Shown here: positions 53,698-64,000 of the stretch, one piece after another | Position numbering within the stretch: position 1 is the first letter of the stretch | Layout: each line of letters begins with the position of its first letter | NCBI RefSeq assembly: GCF_019038395.1 | Contig: NZ_JAGFXZ010000013.1 | Location: 1 to 64,000 of the forward strand | Length of the DNA: 64,000 nt | Direction: 5' to 3' | Source: Acinetobacter sp. BY419 | GTDB lineage: Bacteria; Pseudomonadota; Gammaproteobacteria; Pseudomonadales; Moraxellaceae | Translations under genes and position numbers: made by a program | Notes under the pieces: generated by a model | Databases searched by the model: none | What the model was told of the DNA's origin: nothing | What the model saw: the letters and a program-made list of their open reading frames with translations, nothing else

Positions 53698-55155
53698 GTG
53701 AGCAAAGACACTATCGTTGCCCTACATGCAGAGCACCAAGGTCGCTGGGAAAACCGTGAAGAACTTGCGGAACGTATGATTGCGCTTGTTGGCCAGTTAT
53801 ATCGTGAAAAAAATATTGTAGCTACAGTTTATGGTCGCTCTTTAATTAACCGTTCTGTGATTCAGATTTTGAAAGCGCACCGCCGTACTCGCGTACTCGA
53901 CGTTGAACTTTCAGTGGTAAACACTTTCCCTATTCTTGAAGCATTGGCGAAAGTTGAAAATATCGGTTCTGCTGAAGTTGATCTGGGTAAACTTGCTGTT
54001 GAATTTAAAGAAAAAGGCGGCGATATTGATGCATTTGTTGCAGACGCTGTTAAACCTATCGAAGGCAATGCTGCTGCTGTAGAACATAAAGATGTAGTTC
54101 TTTATGGTTTCGGTCGTATCGGTCGTATCCTGGCACGTTTGATGATCGGTCAATCAGGTCTGGGTCGTGGTCTTAGCCTGAAAGCAATCGTGGTTCGTAA
54201 ATCATCTGATGGTGATTTGGAAAAACGTGCATCTTTACTGCGTCGTGACTCTATTCACGGTCCATTTGCAGGCACAATTTCTGTAGATGAAGAAAACGAA
54301 GCAATTATTGCGAACGGTAACTTCATTAAAGTGATCTATGCATCTAATCCGTCTGAAGTGGACTACACTGAATATGGTATCAACAATGCACTTGTCATCG
54401 ACAACACCGGTAAATGGCGTGATGCTGAAGGCCTGGCTCAACACCTTAAATGCCCGGGCGCTGCTCGTGTCATTCTGACTGCGCCTGGTAAAGGTGACAT
54501 GAAGAACGTGGTTTACGGTGTAAACCAGGCGGACATCCTTGATGAAGATACCATCATCTCTGCTGCAAGCTGTACCACAAATGCTATTACACCAACACTG
54601 AAAGTATTACATGACAAATACACAGTGTTGAATGGTCACGTTGAAACAGTTCACTCGTTCACAAACGACCAGAACCTGATCGACAACTACCATAAAGCTG
54701 ACCGTCGTGGTCGTGCTGCTACTTTGAACATGGTGATTACTGAAACTGGCGCAGCGAAAGCAGTTGCTAAAGCGCTTCCAGCACTGCAAGGTAAACTGAC
54801 AGGTAACTCTGTACGTGTACCTACACCAAACGTATCACTTGCGATTCTTAACCTGACTTTAGGTCAAGATGTTGATCGTGATGAAGTGAACGAATACATT
54901 CGTCAGATTTCAATCGGATCTAGCCTGCAAGGTCAAATTGGCTATACCAACTCGACAGAAGTGGTATCTTCTGACTTTATCGGTTCACGTACTGCAGGTG
55001 TATTTGACGCGCAAGCGACTATCACTTCAGGTAACCGTTTAACTGCTTATGTTTGGTACGATAACGAAGTAGGTTATAGCTGCCAGGTATTACGTATTGC
55101 TGAACAGATGGGCGGCGTAAGCTATCCTAAAATTCCTGCCGAAACTAATGCATAA
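53698..55155 (+). CDS. gap: Glyceraldehyde-3-phosphate dehydrogenase with N-terminal extension
   Basis: 485 residues, GTG start with GAGGA upstream. The GAPDH core begins near residue 131 at VVLYGFGRIGRILARLM. Catalytic C292 lies in SAASCTTNAITP, with the partner His in the VETVHSFTNDQNL region, then RGRAATLNMVITETGAAKA and the C-terminal YVWYDNEVGYSCQVLRI. The 130-residue N-terminal helical domain (RWENREELAERMIALVGQLY) is absent from ordinary GAPDH of about 335 residues but known in some Pseudomonas/Acinetobacter paralogues. Cofactor preference cannot be read with certainty. Confidence 0.92.
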   Translation: MSKDTIVALHAEHQGRWENREELAERMIALVGQLYREKNIVATVYGRSLINRSVIQILKAHRRTRVLDVELSVVNTFPILEALAKVENIGSAEVDLGKLAVEFKEKGGDIDAFVADAVKPIEGNAAAVEHKDVVLYGFGRIGRILARLMIGQSGLGRGLSLKAIVVRKSSDGDLEKRASLLRRDSIHGPFAGTISVDEENEAIIANGNFIKVIYASNPSEVDYTEYGINNALVIDNTGKWRDAEGLAQHLKCPGAARVILTAPGKGDMKNVVYGVNQADILDEDTIISAASCTTNAITPTLKVLHDKYTVLNGHVETVHSFTNDQNLIDNYHKADRRGRAATLNMVITETGAAKAVAKALPALQGKLTGNSVRVPTPNVSLAILNLTLGQDVDRDEVNEYIRQISIGSSLQGQIGYTNSTEVVSSDFIGSRTAGVFDAQATITSGNRLTAYVWYDNEVGYSCQVLRIAEQMGGVSYPKIPAETNA

Positions 55156-55171
55156 TTAGTATTCAGCTAAT

Positions 55172-55200
55172 AAAAAGAGTCTCTATTGAGGCTCTTTTTT
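55172..55200 (+). terminator. gap terminator
   Basis: AAAAAGAGTCTC, loop TATT, GAGGCTCTTTTT with one wobble; also faces the qorB 3' end. Confidence 0.78.
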
Positions 55201-55207
55201 TATTAAA

Positions 55208-56068
55208 TCAAATAGATGTAAGTAATGATTTAACAGTCGTTTCAATTGGGGTGGTCGGGTGTTTTAGTAAATTCTCTAAATCTTTACTCTCACTGAAAAA
55301 CGCTCCACGAGTTGCTTCAACATCTGCCTCAACCATTGCAACAGCTAAGCTTTCAGGTAATCCGGCCTGTAGAAGCATTTGTTTGTAGTCTTGTGTACTC
55401 AAGTTCTTATAAACGACAGGTTTTGAGCTAATTTCAGAAATTGTTTTAGCCATAGCGTCCAGATTAAATGCTTTAGAACTCGCCAATTCATATGTTCTAT
55501 TGTCATGACCTGAGCCAAGAAGTACATTTGCTGCAGCTTCTGCATAATCCTCACGTGGAGCAGCGCTGATAAGCGCATCCTGAGCAGCGCCATATAAAAT
55601 ACCTGAGTCAATGGTGTGTTGAATGTCAGCAAGATAGTTCTCGATATACCAGTTGTTTCTTAATAAGGTATAGCCTAAGCCACTGTTATGAATCAATTGT
55701 TCTGTTTCACGATGTTCCTGTGCAAGACTAAGCCGGGAGGTATCTGCACGCAATAAACTGGTATAGGCAATATAGGGAACTTTAGCTGCAACAGCAGCAT
55801 CAATTACCGCTTTGTGTTGCGGTGTACGACGACCAATTTCATTGGCAGAAATTAAAAGTAATTTATCGATCCCTTGAAGTGCAGGCTTAAGAGACTCGAT
55901 CTGGTCATAATCAAAATGGCGAACTTCAATACCTTGCTTTTGAAATGATTCAGCTTTTTCTACATGACGCACCAAAGCAACAATATTGTTTGCTGGTGTT
56001 TGATGAAGTAGATGTTGAATAACCAAGTGACCGAGATGACCCGTTGCGCCAGTAATTGCAATTTTCAT
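55208..56068 (-). CDS. qorB: NAD(P)H:quinone oxidoreductase, QorB/YtfG type
   Basis: 286 residues, the usual length. An atypical SDR of the NmrA group: MKIAITGATGHLGHLVIQHLL (NADP-binding G-x-x-G-x-x-G), LLLISANEIGRRTPQHKAVIDAA, YTSLLRADTSRLSLAQEHRETE and LLRNNWYIENYL. It would reduce quinones. It is divergent from an HxlR regulator 103 bases away, the same pairing as E. coli ytfG/ytfH. Confidence 0.9.
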   Translation of the reverse strand: MKIAITGATGHLGHLVIQHLLHQTPANNIVALVRHVEKAESFQKQGIEVRHFDYDQIESLKPALQGIDKLLLISANEIGRRTPQHKAVIDAAVAAKVPYIAYTSLLRADTSRLSLAQEHRETEQLIHNSGLGYTLLRNNWYIENYLADIQHTIDSGILYGAAQDALISAAPREDYAEAAANVLLGSGHDNRTYELASSKAFNLDAMAKTISEISSKPVVYKNLSTQDYKQMLLQAGLPESLAVAMVEADVEATRGAFFSESKDLENLLKHPTTPIETTVKSLLTSI

Positions 56069-56171
56069 TTTTTTAATCTCGCTTTTTTTTATGAATAAAT
56101 ATTAATTTGATAACTTACTCAATTTAAGCCCATACTAAAAAGTAAGCTTATTACTAAAAGGGAATATTTTT

Positions 56172-56546
56172 ATGTCTGCTTATGAAACCAGTAAATTATT
56201 GGGGCAAGTTTTATCTACTGATTGTCCTTCTCGAGAAATATTAGAGCATATCGCCAATAAGTGGTCTGTTTTAGTTTTGCGCTGTCTCAGTGAGGGTGTG
56301 CATCGTTTTAGCGAGTTGAAACAGCGAATCGAAGGGGTGAGTGAAAAAATGCTCTCCCAGACTTTAAAAATGCTGGAGCAGGATGGTTTTATATTAAGAA
56401 CAGTTTATCCGGTCGTGCCGCCAAAAGTGGAATATCAGTTGACGATTACCGGTTCACAAGCAGCTGAAAAAATTATGTATCTAATTAACTGGATTGAGAA
56501 AAGTCTGCCAGATATTGTAGAGAATAAAGCGCGCGTTGCAAAATAG
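56172..56546 (+). CDS. HxlR-family transcriptional regulator of qorB
   Basis: A 124-residue winged-helix protein. HxlR signature: CPSREILEHIANKWSVLVLRCLSEG, then RFSELKQRIEGVSEKMLSQTLKMLEQDGFILRTVYPVVPPKVEYQLT, given here in parts. A single Cys (about 19) near the N-terminus could sense electrophiles as in YodB/QorR. Divergent from qorB, and the shared 103-base gap has paired TTACT/AGTAA motifs near 56116 and 56140, a possible operator. Confidence 0.88.
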   Translation: MSAYETSKLLGQVLSTDCPSREILEHIANKWSVLVLRCLSEGVHRFSELKQRIEGVSEKMLSQTLKMLEQDGFILRTVYPVVPPKVEYQLTITGSQAAEKIMYLINWIEKSLPDIVENKARVAK

Positions 56547-56576
56547 AAGCTAAATTGCTTTTGGGGAAGCAATGAC

Positions 56577-56996
56577 ATGAAAAAGTCAGAAAATCTGGTT
56601 GCTACTTTGTTAGCAGTGTACGCAATCATTTTAGTTTTATGCATTGCGATTTATGCAATCTTTAAACTTTTAGAAGTTGATATTACTTTAGCGACCAATC
56701 TCTTGCTTTGGTCAGCAGCGATCTTTGCTCCTATTGCTGTGCTCATGACGTATACGAGTTGGCGAGAGCAAAAAAGTGCTGAAAGAATTGCTGAATATGG
56801 TAATGAAGTTTATAAAATCAATATTCAATACTGTAGGATTCTGGAAAAATACTCATTAACATGGCCTAAAAATGAAGATATGGCTCTAATAACTAAAGAA
56901 CTTGAAGTTTATTTGGATAATTTTTATTCATCTTTGATTTTATATTGTGATTTCTTAAGAGAATTAAATAAGCACGATTTAGTTAAAAAATTTTAG
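56577..56996 (+). CDS. Two-helix membrane protein, probably truncated by a frameshift
   Basis: 139 residues: MKKSENLVATLLAVYAIILVLCIAIYAIF and TNLLLWSAAIFAPIAVLMTYTSW supply two membrane helices (about 9-33 and 43-62), then a soluble helical tail. The frame ends at TAG 56994-56996 right after A6T4 (56985-56994). A one-base slip at that tract opens a further 58 codons that continue helical, acidic sequence. Function unknown. Confidence 0.6.
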   Translation: MKKSENLVATLLAVYAIILVLCIAIYAIFKLLEVDITLATNLLLWSAAIFAPIAVLMTYTSWREQKSAERIAEYGNEVYKINIQYCRILEKYSLTWPKNEDMALITKELEVYLDNFYSSLILYCDFLRELNKHDLVKKF

Positions 56997-57172
56997 AATT
57001 AGAGAGAGCACATTACCATTTATTGCAAATCATGGAAGCAATTGATGAAGAAGATGATTTAGAAAGATGGTCTGAATATTCAAATGAATATCCTGGATAT
57101 ACCAGTAATACAATAGATATAATTAATAACATAAACAGTCATTTAGTAAAAATTATACTTCATAAAACTTAA
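56997..57172 (+). pseudogene. Continuation of the 56577 gene in the -1 frame
   Basis: Read in the frame reached by a -1 step at A6, the sequence is ILELERAHYHLLQIMEAIDE, then a further acidic stretch (EDDLERWSEYSNEYPGY), to a TAA at 57170-57172. A separate start (ATG 57032) would give 46 residues without a ribosome site. It is more likely the lost C-terminus of the membrane protein than a gene. Confidence 0.45.
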
Positions 57173-57370
57173 AAATTTATCTTAGGAAAGTGCTTGCAGT
57201 ATTTATGAAAGAGAAATTAAATAAATGTTGATCGCAGTCGAAATAAATGTCAAATCATCTATAAGTGAACCAAATTCTTGTAAAGAGGAAGCATCTTCCT
57301 GGAGTAGTCCACAAATATAGTCGAGAAATTCTTTAAAATATGGCAGAATATGGGGTTTTAAAGTTTTTAG

Positions 57371-58600
<1,230 letters not shown>

Positions 58601-58627
58601 TCTCTGAGAGAAGAGTCTGAGGACAAG

Positions 58628-59761
58628 ATGATAGAAGTGGTAGATGGGCAACGTCAGCTCAAGGGTTGTAAACGAATCGTTGTTAAAATCGGATCATCTT
58701 TACTCACAGCAAACGGGCAAGGTCTAGATTTAGATGCCATCTCGCACTGGGCGGGACAAATCGCAGATCTACACAATGCAGGACACGAGATTATTCTGGT
58801 GTCTTCCGGTGCTGTGGCTGAAGGTATGGTGCGAATGAAACTTGAGAATCGACCCACCGATCTACCCAGTCTTCAGGCTTGTGCTGCCATCGGTCAGATG
58901 GGCCTGATTCATACCTGGTCGAGCGTACTGGAAAAACACCAGATTCGAACTGCGCAGGTATTGTTAACCCATGATGATCTGGCGGATCGTCGTCGCTATC
59001 TCAACTCATGTGATGCCTTGCAGAACCTGATTGACTGGCGTGTGATTCCGGTAATCAATGAAAATGACACGGTTTCTACTGACGAAATCCGCTTTGGTGA
59101 TAACGACACGCTTGCTGCGATGGTGGCTGGTCAGGTGCATGCAGATCTTCTGATTATCTTAACTGATCAGGAAGGGATGTTTGATTCGGATCCACGTTTT
59201 AATCCAAATGCAAAGCTGTTCCATACGGTACGCGCGATGGATGAAAGCCTGTTTGATATGGCAGGTGGTGGCGGTAAATTTGGTCGTGGCGGCATGCTGA
59301 CCAAAGTTCGTGCTGCACGTCTGGCTGCAAAGTCAGGCTGTCCCACCTTAATCGCAAGCGGTGACAGTGATGGTGTCCTATCACGCCTGATGTCTGGTGA
59401 ATTGTTAGGTACTTTGTTTGTGACTGACAAAGACCGTATAACCGCGCATCAGCAATGGTTAGCAGCACACCTGCAGACTGCAGGCCGTCTGGTGATTGAT
59501 GATGGCGCAGTAAAAGCGATTAAAGACAATCATCGTAGCTTGTTGCCTGTAGGCGTCAAAGCGGTTGAAGGTCACTTCGAACGCGGTGATGTGGTGGAAT
59601 GTGTGGATACACAGGGACACCGAATTGCGGTCGGTCGTGTCAACTTTAGTTCGCGTTCGGCAGATATTGTTCGTGGTCTGGCGTCAGATAAAGTGCATCA
59701 GGTTTTAGGTGAAGCACGTTCACTGGAGATGATTCACCGCAATCATATGGCAATTTACTAA
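58628..59761 (+). CDS. proB: Glutamate 5-kinase
   Basis: ProB phosphorylates glutamate, the first step of proline synthesis, with feedback by proline. 377 residues: kinase domain ([54 protein letters not shown]-like [18 protein letters not shown]) plus a C-terminal PUA domain ([33 protein letters not shown]). It is read as a unit with obgE; a strong terminator follows. Confidence 0.97.
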   Translation: MIEVVDGQRQLKGCKRIVVKIGSSLLTANGQGLDLDAISHWAGQIADLHNAGHEIILVSSGAVAEGMVRMKLENRPTDLPSLQACAAIGQMGLIHTWSSVLEKHQIRTAQVLLTHDDLADRRRYLNSCDALQNLIDWRVIPVINENDTVSTDEIRFGDNDTLAAMVAGQVHADLLIILTDQEGMFDSDPRFNPNAKLFHTVRAMDESLFDMAGGGGKFGRGGMLTKVRAARLAAKSGCPTLIASGDSDGVLSRLMSGELLGTLFVTDKDRITAHQQWLAAHLQTAGRLVIDDGAVKAIKDNHRSLLPVGVKAVEGHFERGDVVECVDTQGHRIAVGRVNFSSRSADIVRGLASDKVHQVLGEARSLEMIHRNHMAIY

Positions 59762-59790
59762 GTCATTCAGATTCAGGTCCATAGATTCAA

Positions 59791-59817
59791 AAAATCCCGC
59801 TTTCGAGCGGGATTTTT
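59791..59817 (+). terminator. proB terminator
   Basis: AAAATCCCGCT, loop TTCG, AGCGGGATTTT; a UUCG-type tetraloop and perfect stem. Confidence 0.9.
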
Positions 59818-59901
59818 CTGCATAAGTGATTTAGAACTACATTTTTGTTGGGCAGTGAAGAATAAATCAGCCAGGATATTATTCTGAATCAGTTTCAAAC
59901 T

Positions 59902-60009
59902 ATGGAAAATATCTTAGAAGAGATAGATGGTAATAAGAAAAATTTAAGAGAAACTATTTCTAGGATTAATACACTGAAAAGACCTTCAACGTTTTGGGGA
60001 AAACTTTAG
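59902..60009 (+). other. Small ORF or gene remnant
   Basis: ATG 59902 to TAG 60007-60009 reads 35 residues (MENILEEIDGNKKNLRETIS, then RINTLKRPSTFWGKL). It is helical and basic at the end, with no ribosome site, and in frame upstream it is open only for 12 codons. It looks like the end of a lost gene. The rest of 59762-60138 holds only the terminator. Confidence 0.25.
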
Positions 60010-60138
60010 AAGAATAGGAAAATCAAACGAAATTATAAAAATTGGTCTGATTAATCCCCATCATAGTGAGGATATTTTTCAAAAGAGTTACCGAATCCAT
60101 TCTCTACGAATAAATACTCCAAATATTTGGTGATAAAT

Positions 60139-60685
60139 TCATAAAATGCTATTCATCAAGGCAGCCTGATATTTACACCACAGCGGTAATCCGGCTAAAT
60201 TTACTGTTATTGCAATCAGGAATGCACCCAGCATATCCATCGGGAAATGCACGCCAACATAAACACGCGACCACGCCACTAGCCAAGCTGTCCAGATTAG
60301 AATTTTTCCCAGATCACGTTGTGATGAAAAATAATAAGATAGGGCAATGCCACTAAAAATACTCATATGGTTGCTGGGGAAAGAACCTGTAGGTGCATGT
60401 TCAATCAGGGTGCGACCCACGTCCATCACAAACGGGCGTGGAGTATTAAGGATCGCGGACAATACCTCACTTATCGACAAGGTAATTACTGTAAAAATAA
60501 ATGCTTTAATAATGCCAGTTTTTACTTCATAACTGCCACGGAACCAGGCAGTAGCAAAAATCAGAAAAAAAAAGATAAACCAGATCATGCGCAATCAGGG
60601 AGGCATAATTGATCATCCAGGTCGAGGCTTGGTCGGGTACATTTAGAATATGAAACAGGTAAAGATTCAGTTGGTGAAGGGACAT
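60139..60685 (-). pseudogene. PAP2-family phosphatase, frameshifted at a T9 tract
   Basis: PAP2 lipid phosphatases dephosphorylate undecaprenyl diphosphate or phosphatidylglycerol phosphate. The C-terminal open frame (60594-60139) holds motifs NTPRPF, GSFPSNHMS and SRVYVGVHFPMDMLGA with their catalytic His. The natural N-terminus, MSLHQLNLYLFHILNVPDQA from ATG 60685, is in a different frame. The frames meet in nine T (plus-strand A run 60565-60573); eight T would give one continuous protein of about 181 residues. It may be a mutation, a sequencing error or a phase-variable switch. Confidence 0.7.
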
Positions 60686-60798
60686 GAGCAGAGAGGACTG
60701 GCACAAATGTCCGTTACTCTAAACCGGTCAAACTTCAATTCCTACCCGAGTTTGTAGGATTCTGTAGTCTTGATTTTTTAAAGAATATTCAAATGATA

Positions 60799-60822
60799 AA
60801 AAACCACCCCAAAAGGTGGTTC
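60799..60822 (-). terminator. Terminator of SIMPL-domain gene
   Basis: AACCACC (60802-60808) pairs with GGTGGTT (60815-60821), with T6 on the minus strand. Confidence 0.75.
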
Positions 60823-60850
60823 TTAAAAATCCGAATAATATGATGAAGTC

Positions 60851-61555
60851 TTATTTAAACTGAATCGCACCATTGGCACTGACCGTCATTTGCGTTTCAC
60901 CTGCAGCAACTTCCTGCTCTGGAACTGCCATAACTGCCGATGCAGCTTTCATCATGGCTATACGCGGTACTGGCTGGGGTGAATAGTTATTGGTATTCAG
61001 GTTTAAGTTTACCAGTTGATAACCAGCTTTATTCCAGGTTTGGGTTAAGGCCTGCGCACGTTGCTGAAAAATTTTGCTTGCTTCGATCATGAGTTCACTT
61101 TCGACTTTTTTACGTTTCTCATCTGAGACCTTGAAGTTAATAGACTGCGTTTGGAAGTGCTGCTGTAACTCGGCAATCAGTTGTGAAGTGGCTTTAAAGT
61201 CTTTTGATTCCAGACGAATCTGGGCGCGGCCACGCCATTCTTTCAACTTGCGGTTGTCATTGTCATAAACAGGATAAGTACTTTGTGCGCCCGTCTCGAT
61301 TTTCACAGTCGGATATTTGCGTGCTGTGGCAATCGCCTGATTCATGAGCTGGTTGATTTGGGTGGCCAGTTCAGCCGGCTGTTTGTTGGATTTTTCAATA
61401 TAAAGTACAGCATGCATTTCATCATTTGAAATTTCACGGCTGGCCTCTGCTGAAAGATTAACAACATTATAATTCATGGATTCAGCAGGAGCTGCAAATG
61501 CGCCTGTGGCTAGGGTGCTGGCAAGGATAAAACTGGTAAGTGCTAAGAGACGCAT
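60851..61555 (-). CDS. Periplasmic SIMPL (DUF541) domain protein
   Basis: 234 residues; signal peptide MRLLALTSFILASTLATGAFA. The SIMPL/oxidative-stress-defence (YggE-like) pattern is seen in VNLSAEASREISNDEMHAVLYIE, ATARKYPTVKIETGAQSTYPVYD and FQTQSINFKVSDEKRKKVESELM (in parts). The C-terminal AGETQMTVSANGAIQFK also fits. Role unclear, probably envelope or stress related. Confidence 0.83.
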   Translation of the reverse strand: MRLLALTSFILASTLATGAFAAPAESMNYNVVNLSAEASREISNDEMHAVLYIEKSNKQPAELATQINQLMNQAIATARKYPTVKIETGAQSTYPVYDNDNRKLKEWRGRAQIRLESKDFKATSQLIAELQQHFQTQSINFKVSDEKRKKVESELMIEASKIFQQRAQALTQTWNKAGYQLVNLNLNTNNYSPQPVPRIAMMKAASAVMAVPEQEVAAGETQMTVSANGAIQFK

Positions 61556-62029
61556 GGAATTGTCCTGTTTTTCTTAAAATTGGCCATCTAAGCCGTTGTT
61601 AAAATATTAAATCTCAATTGTGATTCTTTTACGAAATATTTGTCGTAAGAGTGTTAAATTTTCTTTAATTTTATTCTATTATTTGATTTATATTTATTGT
61701 TAATAATTAACCACTTAATAATAAAGTTTAAGATTTATTTCCGGAATGCTGGTTGTGCTACAAAAAAGCATAAAAGAACAAGCTTTTCTTTCTGCTGCCA
61801 CACTGTAAGATGATGATTCAGGGGATGGATTGGCATAATGTTTTTTTTCGATAAAGATTAGGACAAAATGCGACTAAAAGTTGTTTATTTTCCTGGAAAA
61901 TTCGGTATCATCCGCCTCCTAGTTATTCGAATACAAAACTGCTAGCTAGAACCTTATAAAGCGCCGAGTCAAAGGACCAAACGTCACCAGACTTATTTCT
62001 TTCACCCATATCAGAGATGGTAATTCGAT
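61556..62029. other. Intergenic region upstream of dat
   Basis: About 470 AT-rich bases between divergent genes, presumably the promoters of the SIMPL gene and of dat-ddc. No ORF or repeat stands out, and no clear -24/-12 element. Confidence 0.4.
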
Positions 62030-63403
62030 ATGAGCGTTACTTCTGTAAACCCTGCCACCAATTCCACAAACGAATACTACTTGACTCGCCAAAGTCAGAT
62101 GGAATCGAATGTGCGTAGTTATCCACGTAAATTACCGTTAGCGATAGCGAAAGCACAAGGGTGCTGGGTTACCGATGTTGAAGGTACAGAGTACCTTGAT
62201 TGTTTAGCTGGGGCAGGGACCTTGGCATTAGGTCATAATCATCCTGCAGTCATTCAAAGTATCCAGGATACAATTGCAAGTGGTTTGCCATTGCATACAC
62301 TGGATATTACTACTCCTTTAAAAGATGCTTTTACTGAAGCGCTTCTTTCTTATCTTCCTGGTGGCCAAGAAGAGTACTGCTTGCAGTTCTGTGGTCCATC
62401 AGGTGCAGATGCAACAGAAGCTGCGATTAAACTTGCGAAAACCTTTACCGGTCGTAGTTCGGTAATCAGCTTCTCTGGCGGCTACCACGGTATGACCCAC
62501 GGTGCATTGGCAATGACAGGTAACCTGTCTGCGAAAAATGCAGTGAATGGCTTGATGCCGGGTGTACAGTTTATGCCATACCCGCATGAATACCGCTGCC
62601 CGTTGGGTCTTGGTGGTGAAGCGGGCGTTGATGCCTTGACTTACTTCTTTGAAAACTTCATTGAAGATGTAGAAAGCGGCGTAACCAAACCTGCAGCTGT
62701 AATTCTTGAAGCGATTCAAGGTGAAGGCGGTGTGGTGACTGCGCCAGTCAAATGGTTGCAAAAAATTCGTGAAGTGACTGAAAAACACAACATCGTGTTG
62801 ATTCTTGATGAAGTTCAGGCTGGTTTTGCCCGTTCAGGCAAAATGTTTGCATTTGAACACGCGGGGATTGAACCTGATGTGGTGGTAATGTCTAAAGCCG
62901 TGGGTGGTAGCTTGCCGCTTGCAGTGCTTGGTATTAAGCGTAAGTTTGATGCCTGGCAGCCAGCAGGTCATACCGGTACGTTCCGTGGTAACCAGTTGGC
63001 GATGGGTACTGGTCTTGCGACAATTAATACGATTACAGAACAAAACCTGGCGCAAAATGCACTAGAACGCGGTGATTACCTGCAGTCTGCATTGAAAGAG
63101 TTAGCCAATGAATTCCCATGTATTGGTAACGTACGTGGCCGTGGTCTGATGATTGGTGTTGAAATCGTAGATGAACGCAAACCGGCAGATCATATGGGGT
63201 CTTTACCTGCTGATGGTCAATTGGCTGCTGCGATCCAAACTGCATGTTTCAACAATAAGTTATTGCTTGAGAAAGGTGGTCGTAATGGTACAGTAATTCG
63301 TTTACTTTGCCCGTTGATCATTACTCAAACAGAATGTGAAGAAGTCATTGTCCGCTTCAAGAGAGCGATTGCTGAAGCACTTATAGCAGTTCGAGGCGTA
63401 TAA
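62030..63403 (+). CDS. dat: Diaminobutyrate--2-oxoglutarate aminotransferase
   Basis: A class III PLP aminotransferase of 457 residues that makes L-2,4-diaminobutyrate from aspartate semialdehyde using glutamate. Family marks: [66 protein letters not shown], and the PLP Lys at residue 289 in [14 protein letters not shown]. The next gene, ddc, starts 3 bases later. Together they make 1,3-diaminopropane, known from Acinetobacter. Confidence 0.95.
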   Translation: MSVTSVNPATNSTNEYYLTRQSQMESNVRSYPRKLPLAIAKAQGCWVTDVEGTEYLDCLAGAGTLALGHNHPAVIQSIQDTIASGLPLHTLDITTPLKDAFTEALLSYLPGGQEEYCLQFCGPSGADATEAAIKLAKTFTGRSSVISFSGGYHGMTHGALAMTGNLSAKNAVNGLMPGVQFMPYPHEYRCPLGLGGEAGVDALTYFFENFIEDVESGVTKPAAVILEAIQGEGGVVTAPVKWLQKIREVTEKHNIVLILDEVQAGFARSGKMFAFEHAGIEPDVVVMSKAVGGSLPLAVLGIKRKFDAWQPAGHTGTFRGNQLAMGTGLATINTITEQNLAQNALERGDYLQSALKELANEFPCIGNVRGRGLMIGVEIVDERKPADHMGSLPADGQLAAAIQTACFNNKLLLEKGGRNGTVIRLLCPLIITQTECEEVIVRFKRAIAEALIAVRGV

Positions 63404-63406
63404 TTC

Positions 63407-64000
63407 ATGGTAGATTTTGCAGAACATCGTAAAGCTTTACTCTGCAATGATGCTGCATCCATCGCTGACTATCAGTCAGCAATGGACCAGGCGACCCAAG
63501 CGGTTGCAGCATGGTTGCAAAACGACAAGATGTATACTGGCGGCAGCATTAAAGAGTTGCGCAGTGCAATTACATTTAATCCTTCAAAAGAAGGTTTGGG
63601 TTTAGAAAAATCTCTTGAGCGTATGGTTGAACTTTTTCTCAATAAAAGTTTGAAAGTTCATCATCCGCATTCACTTGCGCATCTTCACTGTCCAACGATG
63701 GTGACCAGCCAGATCGCAGAAGTACTGATTAACGCAACCAACCAGTCAATGGACTCATGGGATCAAAGCCCGGCAGGTTCATTGATGGAAGTTCAGCTGA
63801 TTGACTGGTTACGTCAAAAAGTGGGTTATGGTCCAGGTCAGGCAGGTGTGTTCACTTCTGGTGGTACACAGTCTAACCTGATGGGCGTACTGCTTGCGCG
63901 TGATGCCTGCATCGCGAAAAACTGGAAAGATGAAAACGGTAATCCGTGGTCTGTTCAGCGTGACGGTATCCCTGCGGATGCGATGCGTAATGTCAAAGTC
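63407..64000 (+). CDS. ddc: L-2,4-diaminobutyrate decarboxylase (5' part, cut by window end)
   Basis: ATG 63407 opens a frame running to the window edge (198 codons). Group II PLP decarboxylase features are visible: [40 protein letters not shown] (in parts), then [21 protein letters not shown]. The order dat-ddc and the 3-base gap fit the Acinetobacter diaminopropane operon. The catalytic Lys lies outside the window. Confidence 0.93.
   Translation, partial: MVDFAEHRKALLCNDAASIADYQSAMDQATQAVAAWLQNDKMYTGGSIKELRSAITFNPSKEGLGLEKSLERMVELFLNKSLKVHHPHSLAHLHCPTMVTSQIAEVLINATNQSMDSWDQSPAGSLMEVQLIDWLRQKVGYGPGQAGVFTSGGTQSNLMGVLLARDACIAKNWKDENGNPWSVQRDGIPADAMRNVKV

Overview
The window looks like an Acinetobacter (Moraxellaceae) chromosome carrying the right-hand end of an integrated siphovirus-like prophage. 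The genus call rests on the AT-rich intergenic DNA and on the gene content: ubiC-ubiA, a dat-ddc diaminopropane pair, SthA, a GAPDH with a long N-terminal extension, an OmpW-type porin, and a split rut operon. This is recognition from memory, not a database match.

Region 1 (about 1-16.1 kb) is prophage. It has a 1518-residue tape-measure protein, then tail-tip/baseplate genes that overlap by a few bases, then a lysis cassette: two small membrane proteins (holin candidates), a GH19 endolysin, and an Rz/Rz1 pair with Rz1 nested in another frame. A P4-type tyrosine integrase on the minus strand closes the module. Four prophage ORFs contain terminator-like hairpins inside their coding sequence.

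Region 2 (16.1-28 kb) is core chromosome. It starts with about 1 kb of AT-rich spacer holding an NtrC-like site and a sigma-54 promoter in front of glnA. Then come ubiC-ubiA, a lipoprotein hydrolase, meso-diaminopimelate dehydrogenase, a DUF2726 protein, four tRNA-Asn genes in two duplicated pairs, sodB, a NIF3-like protein and a DegS/AlgW-type protease.

Region 3 (28-34.4 kb) is a pyrimidine-ring degradation cluster in the order rutD | rutA-rutB-rutC-rutF-rutG-hydroxyacid dehydrogenase. Sigma-54 type -24/-12 elements stand before both rutD and rutA. With glnA this makes three nitrogen-control-type promoters in 13 kb. No rutE is present; the last gene is a plausible functional substitute.

Region 4 (34.4-47.2 kb) holds a carboxymuconolactone decarboxylase-like gene, fadE, lipA, sthA, a cysteine-rich copper-storage-like protein, a TauD-family dioxygenase, an MFS transporter with an overlapping 44-residue membrane peptide, a large OmpW-family porin and a macrodomain-like protein. 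Two copies of a MITE-like repeat with matching terminal inverted repeats lie in the intergenic DNA.

Region 5 (47.7-64 kb) has uvrB, a lipocalin, an EamA/RarD-like transporter, an apparently frameshifted conserved gene, gap, a divergent qorB/HxlR pair, a second frameshifted gene, obgE, proB, a PAP2 phosphatase broken at a T9 tract, a SIMPL-domain periplasmic protein, dat and the start of ddc (cut by the window end).
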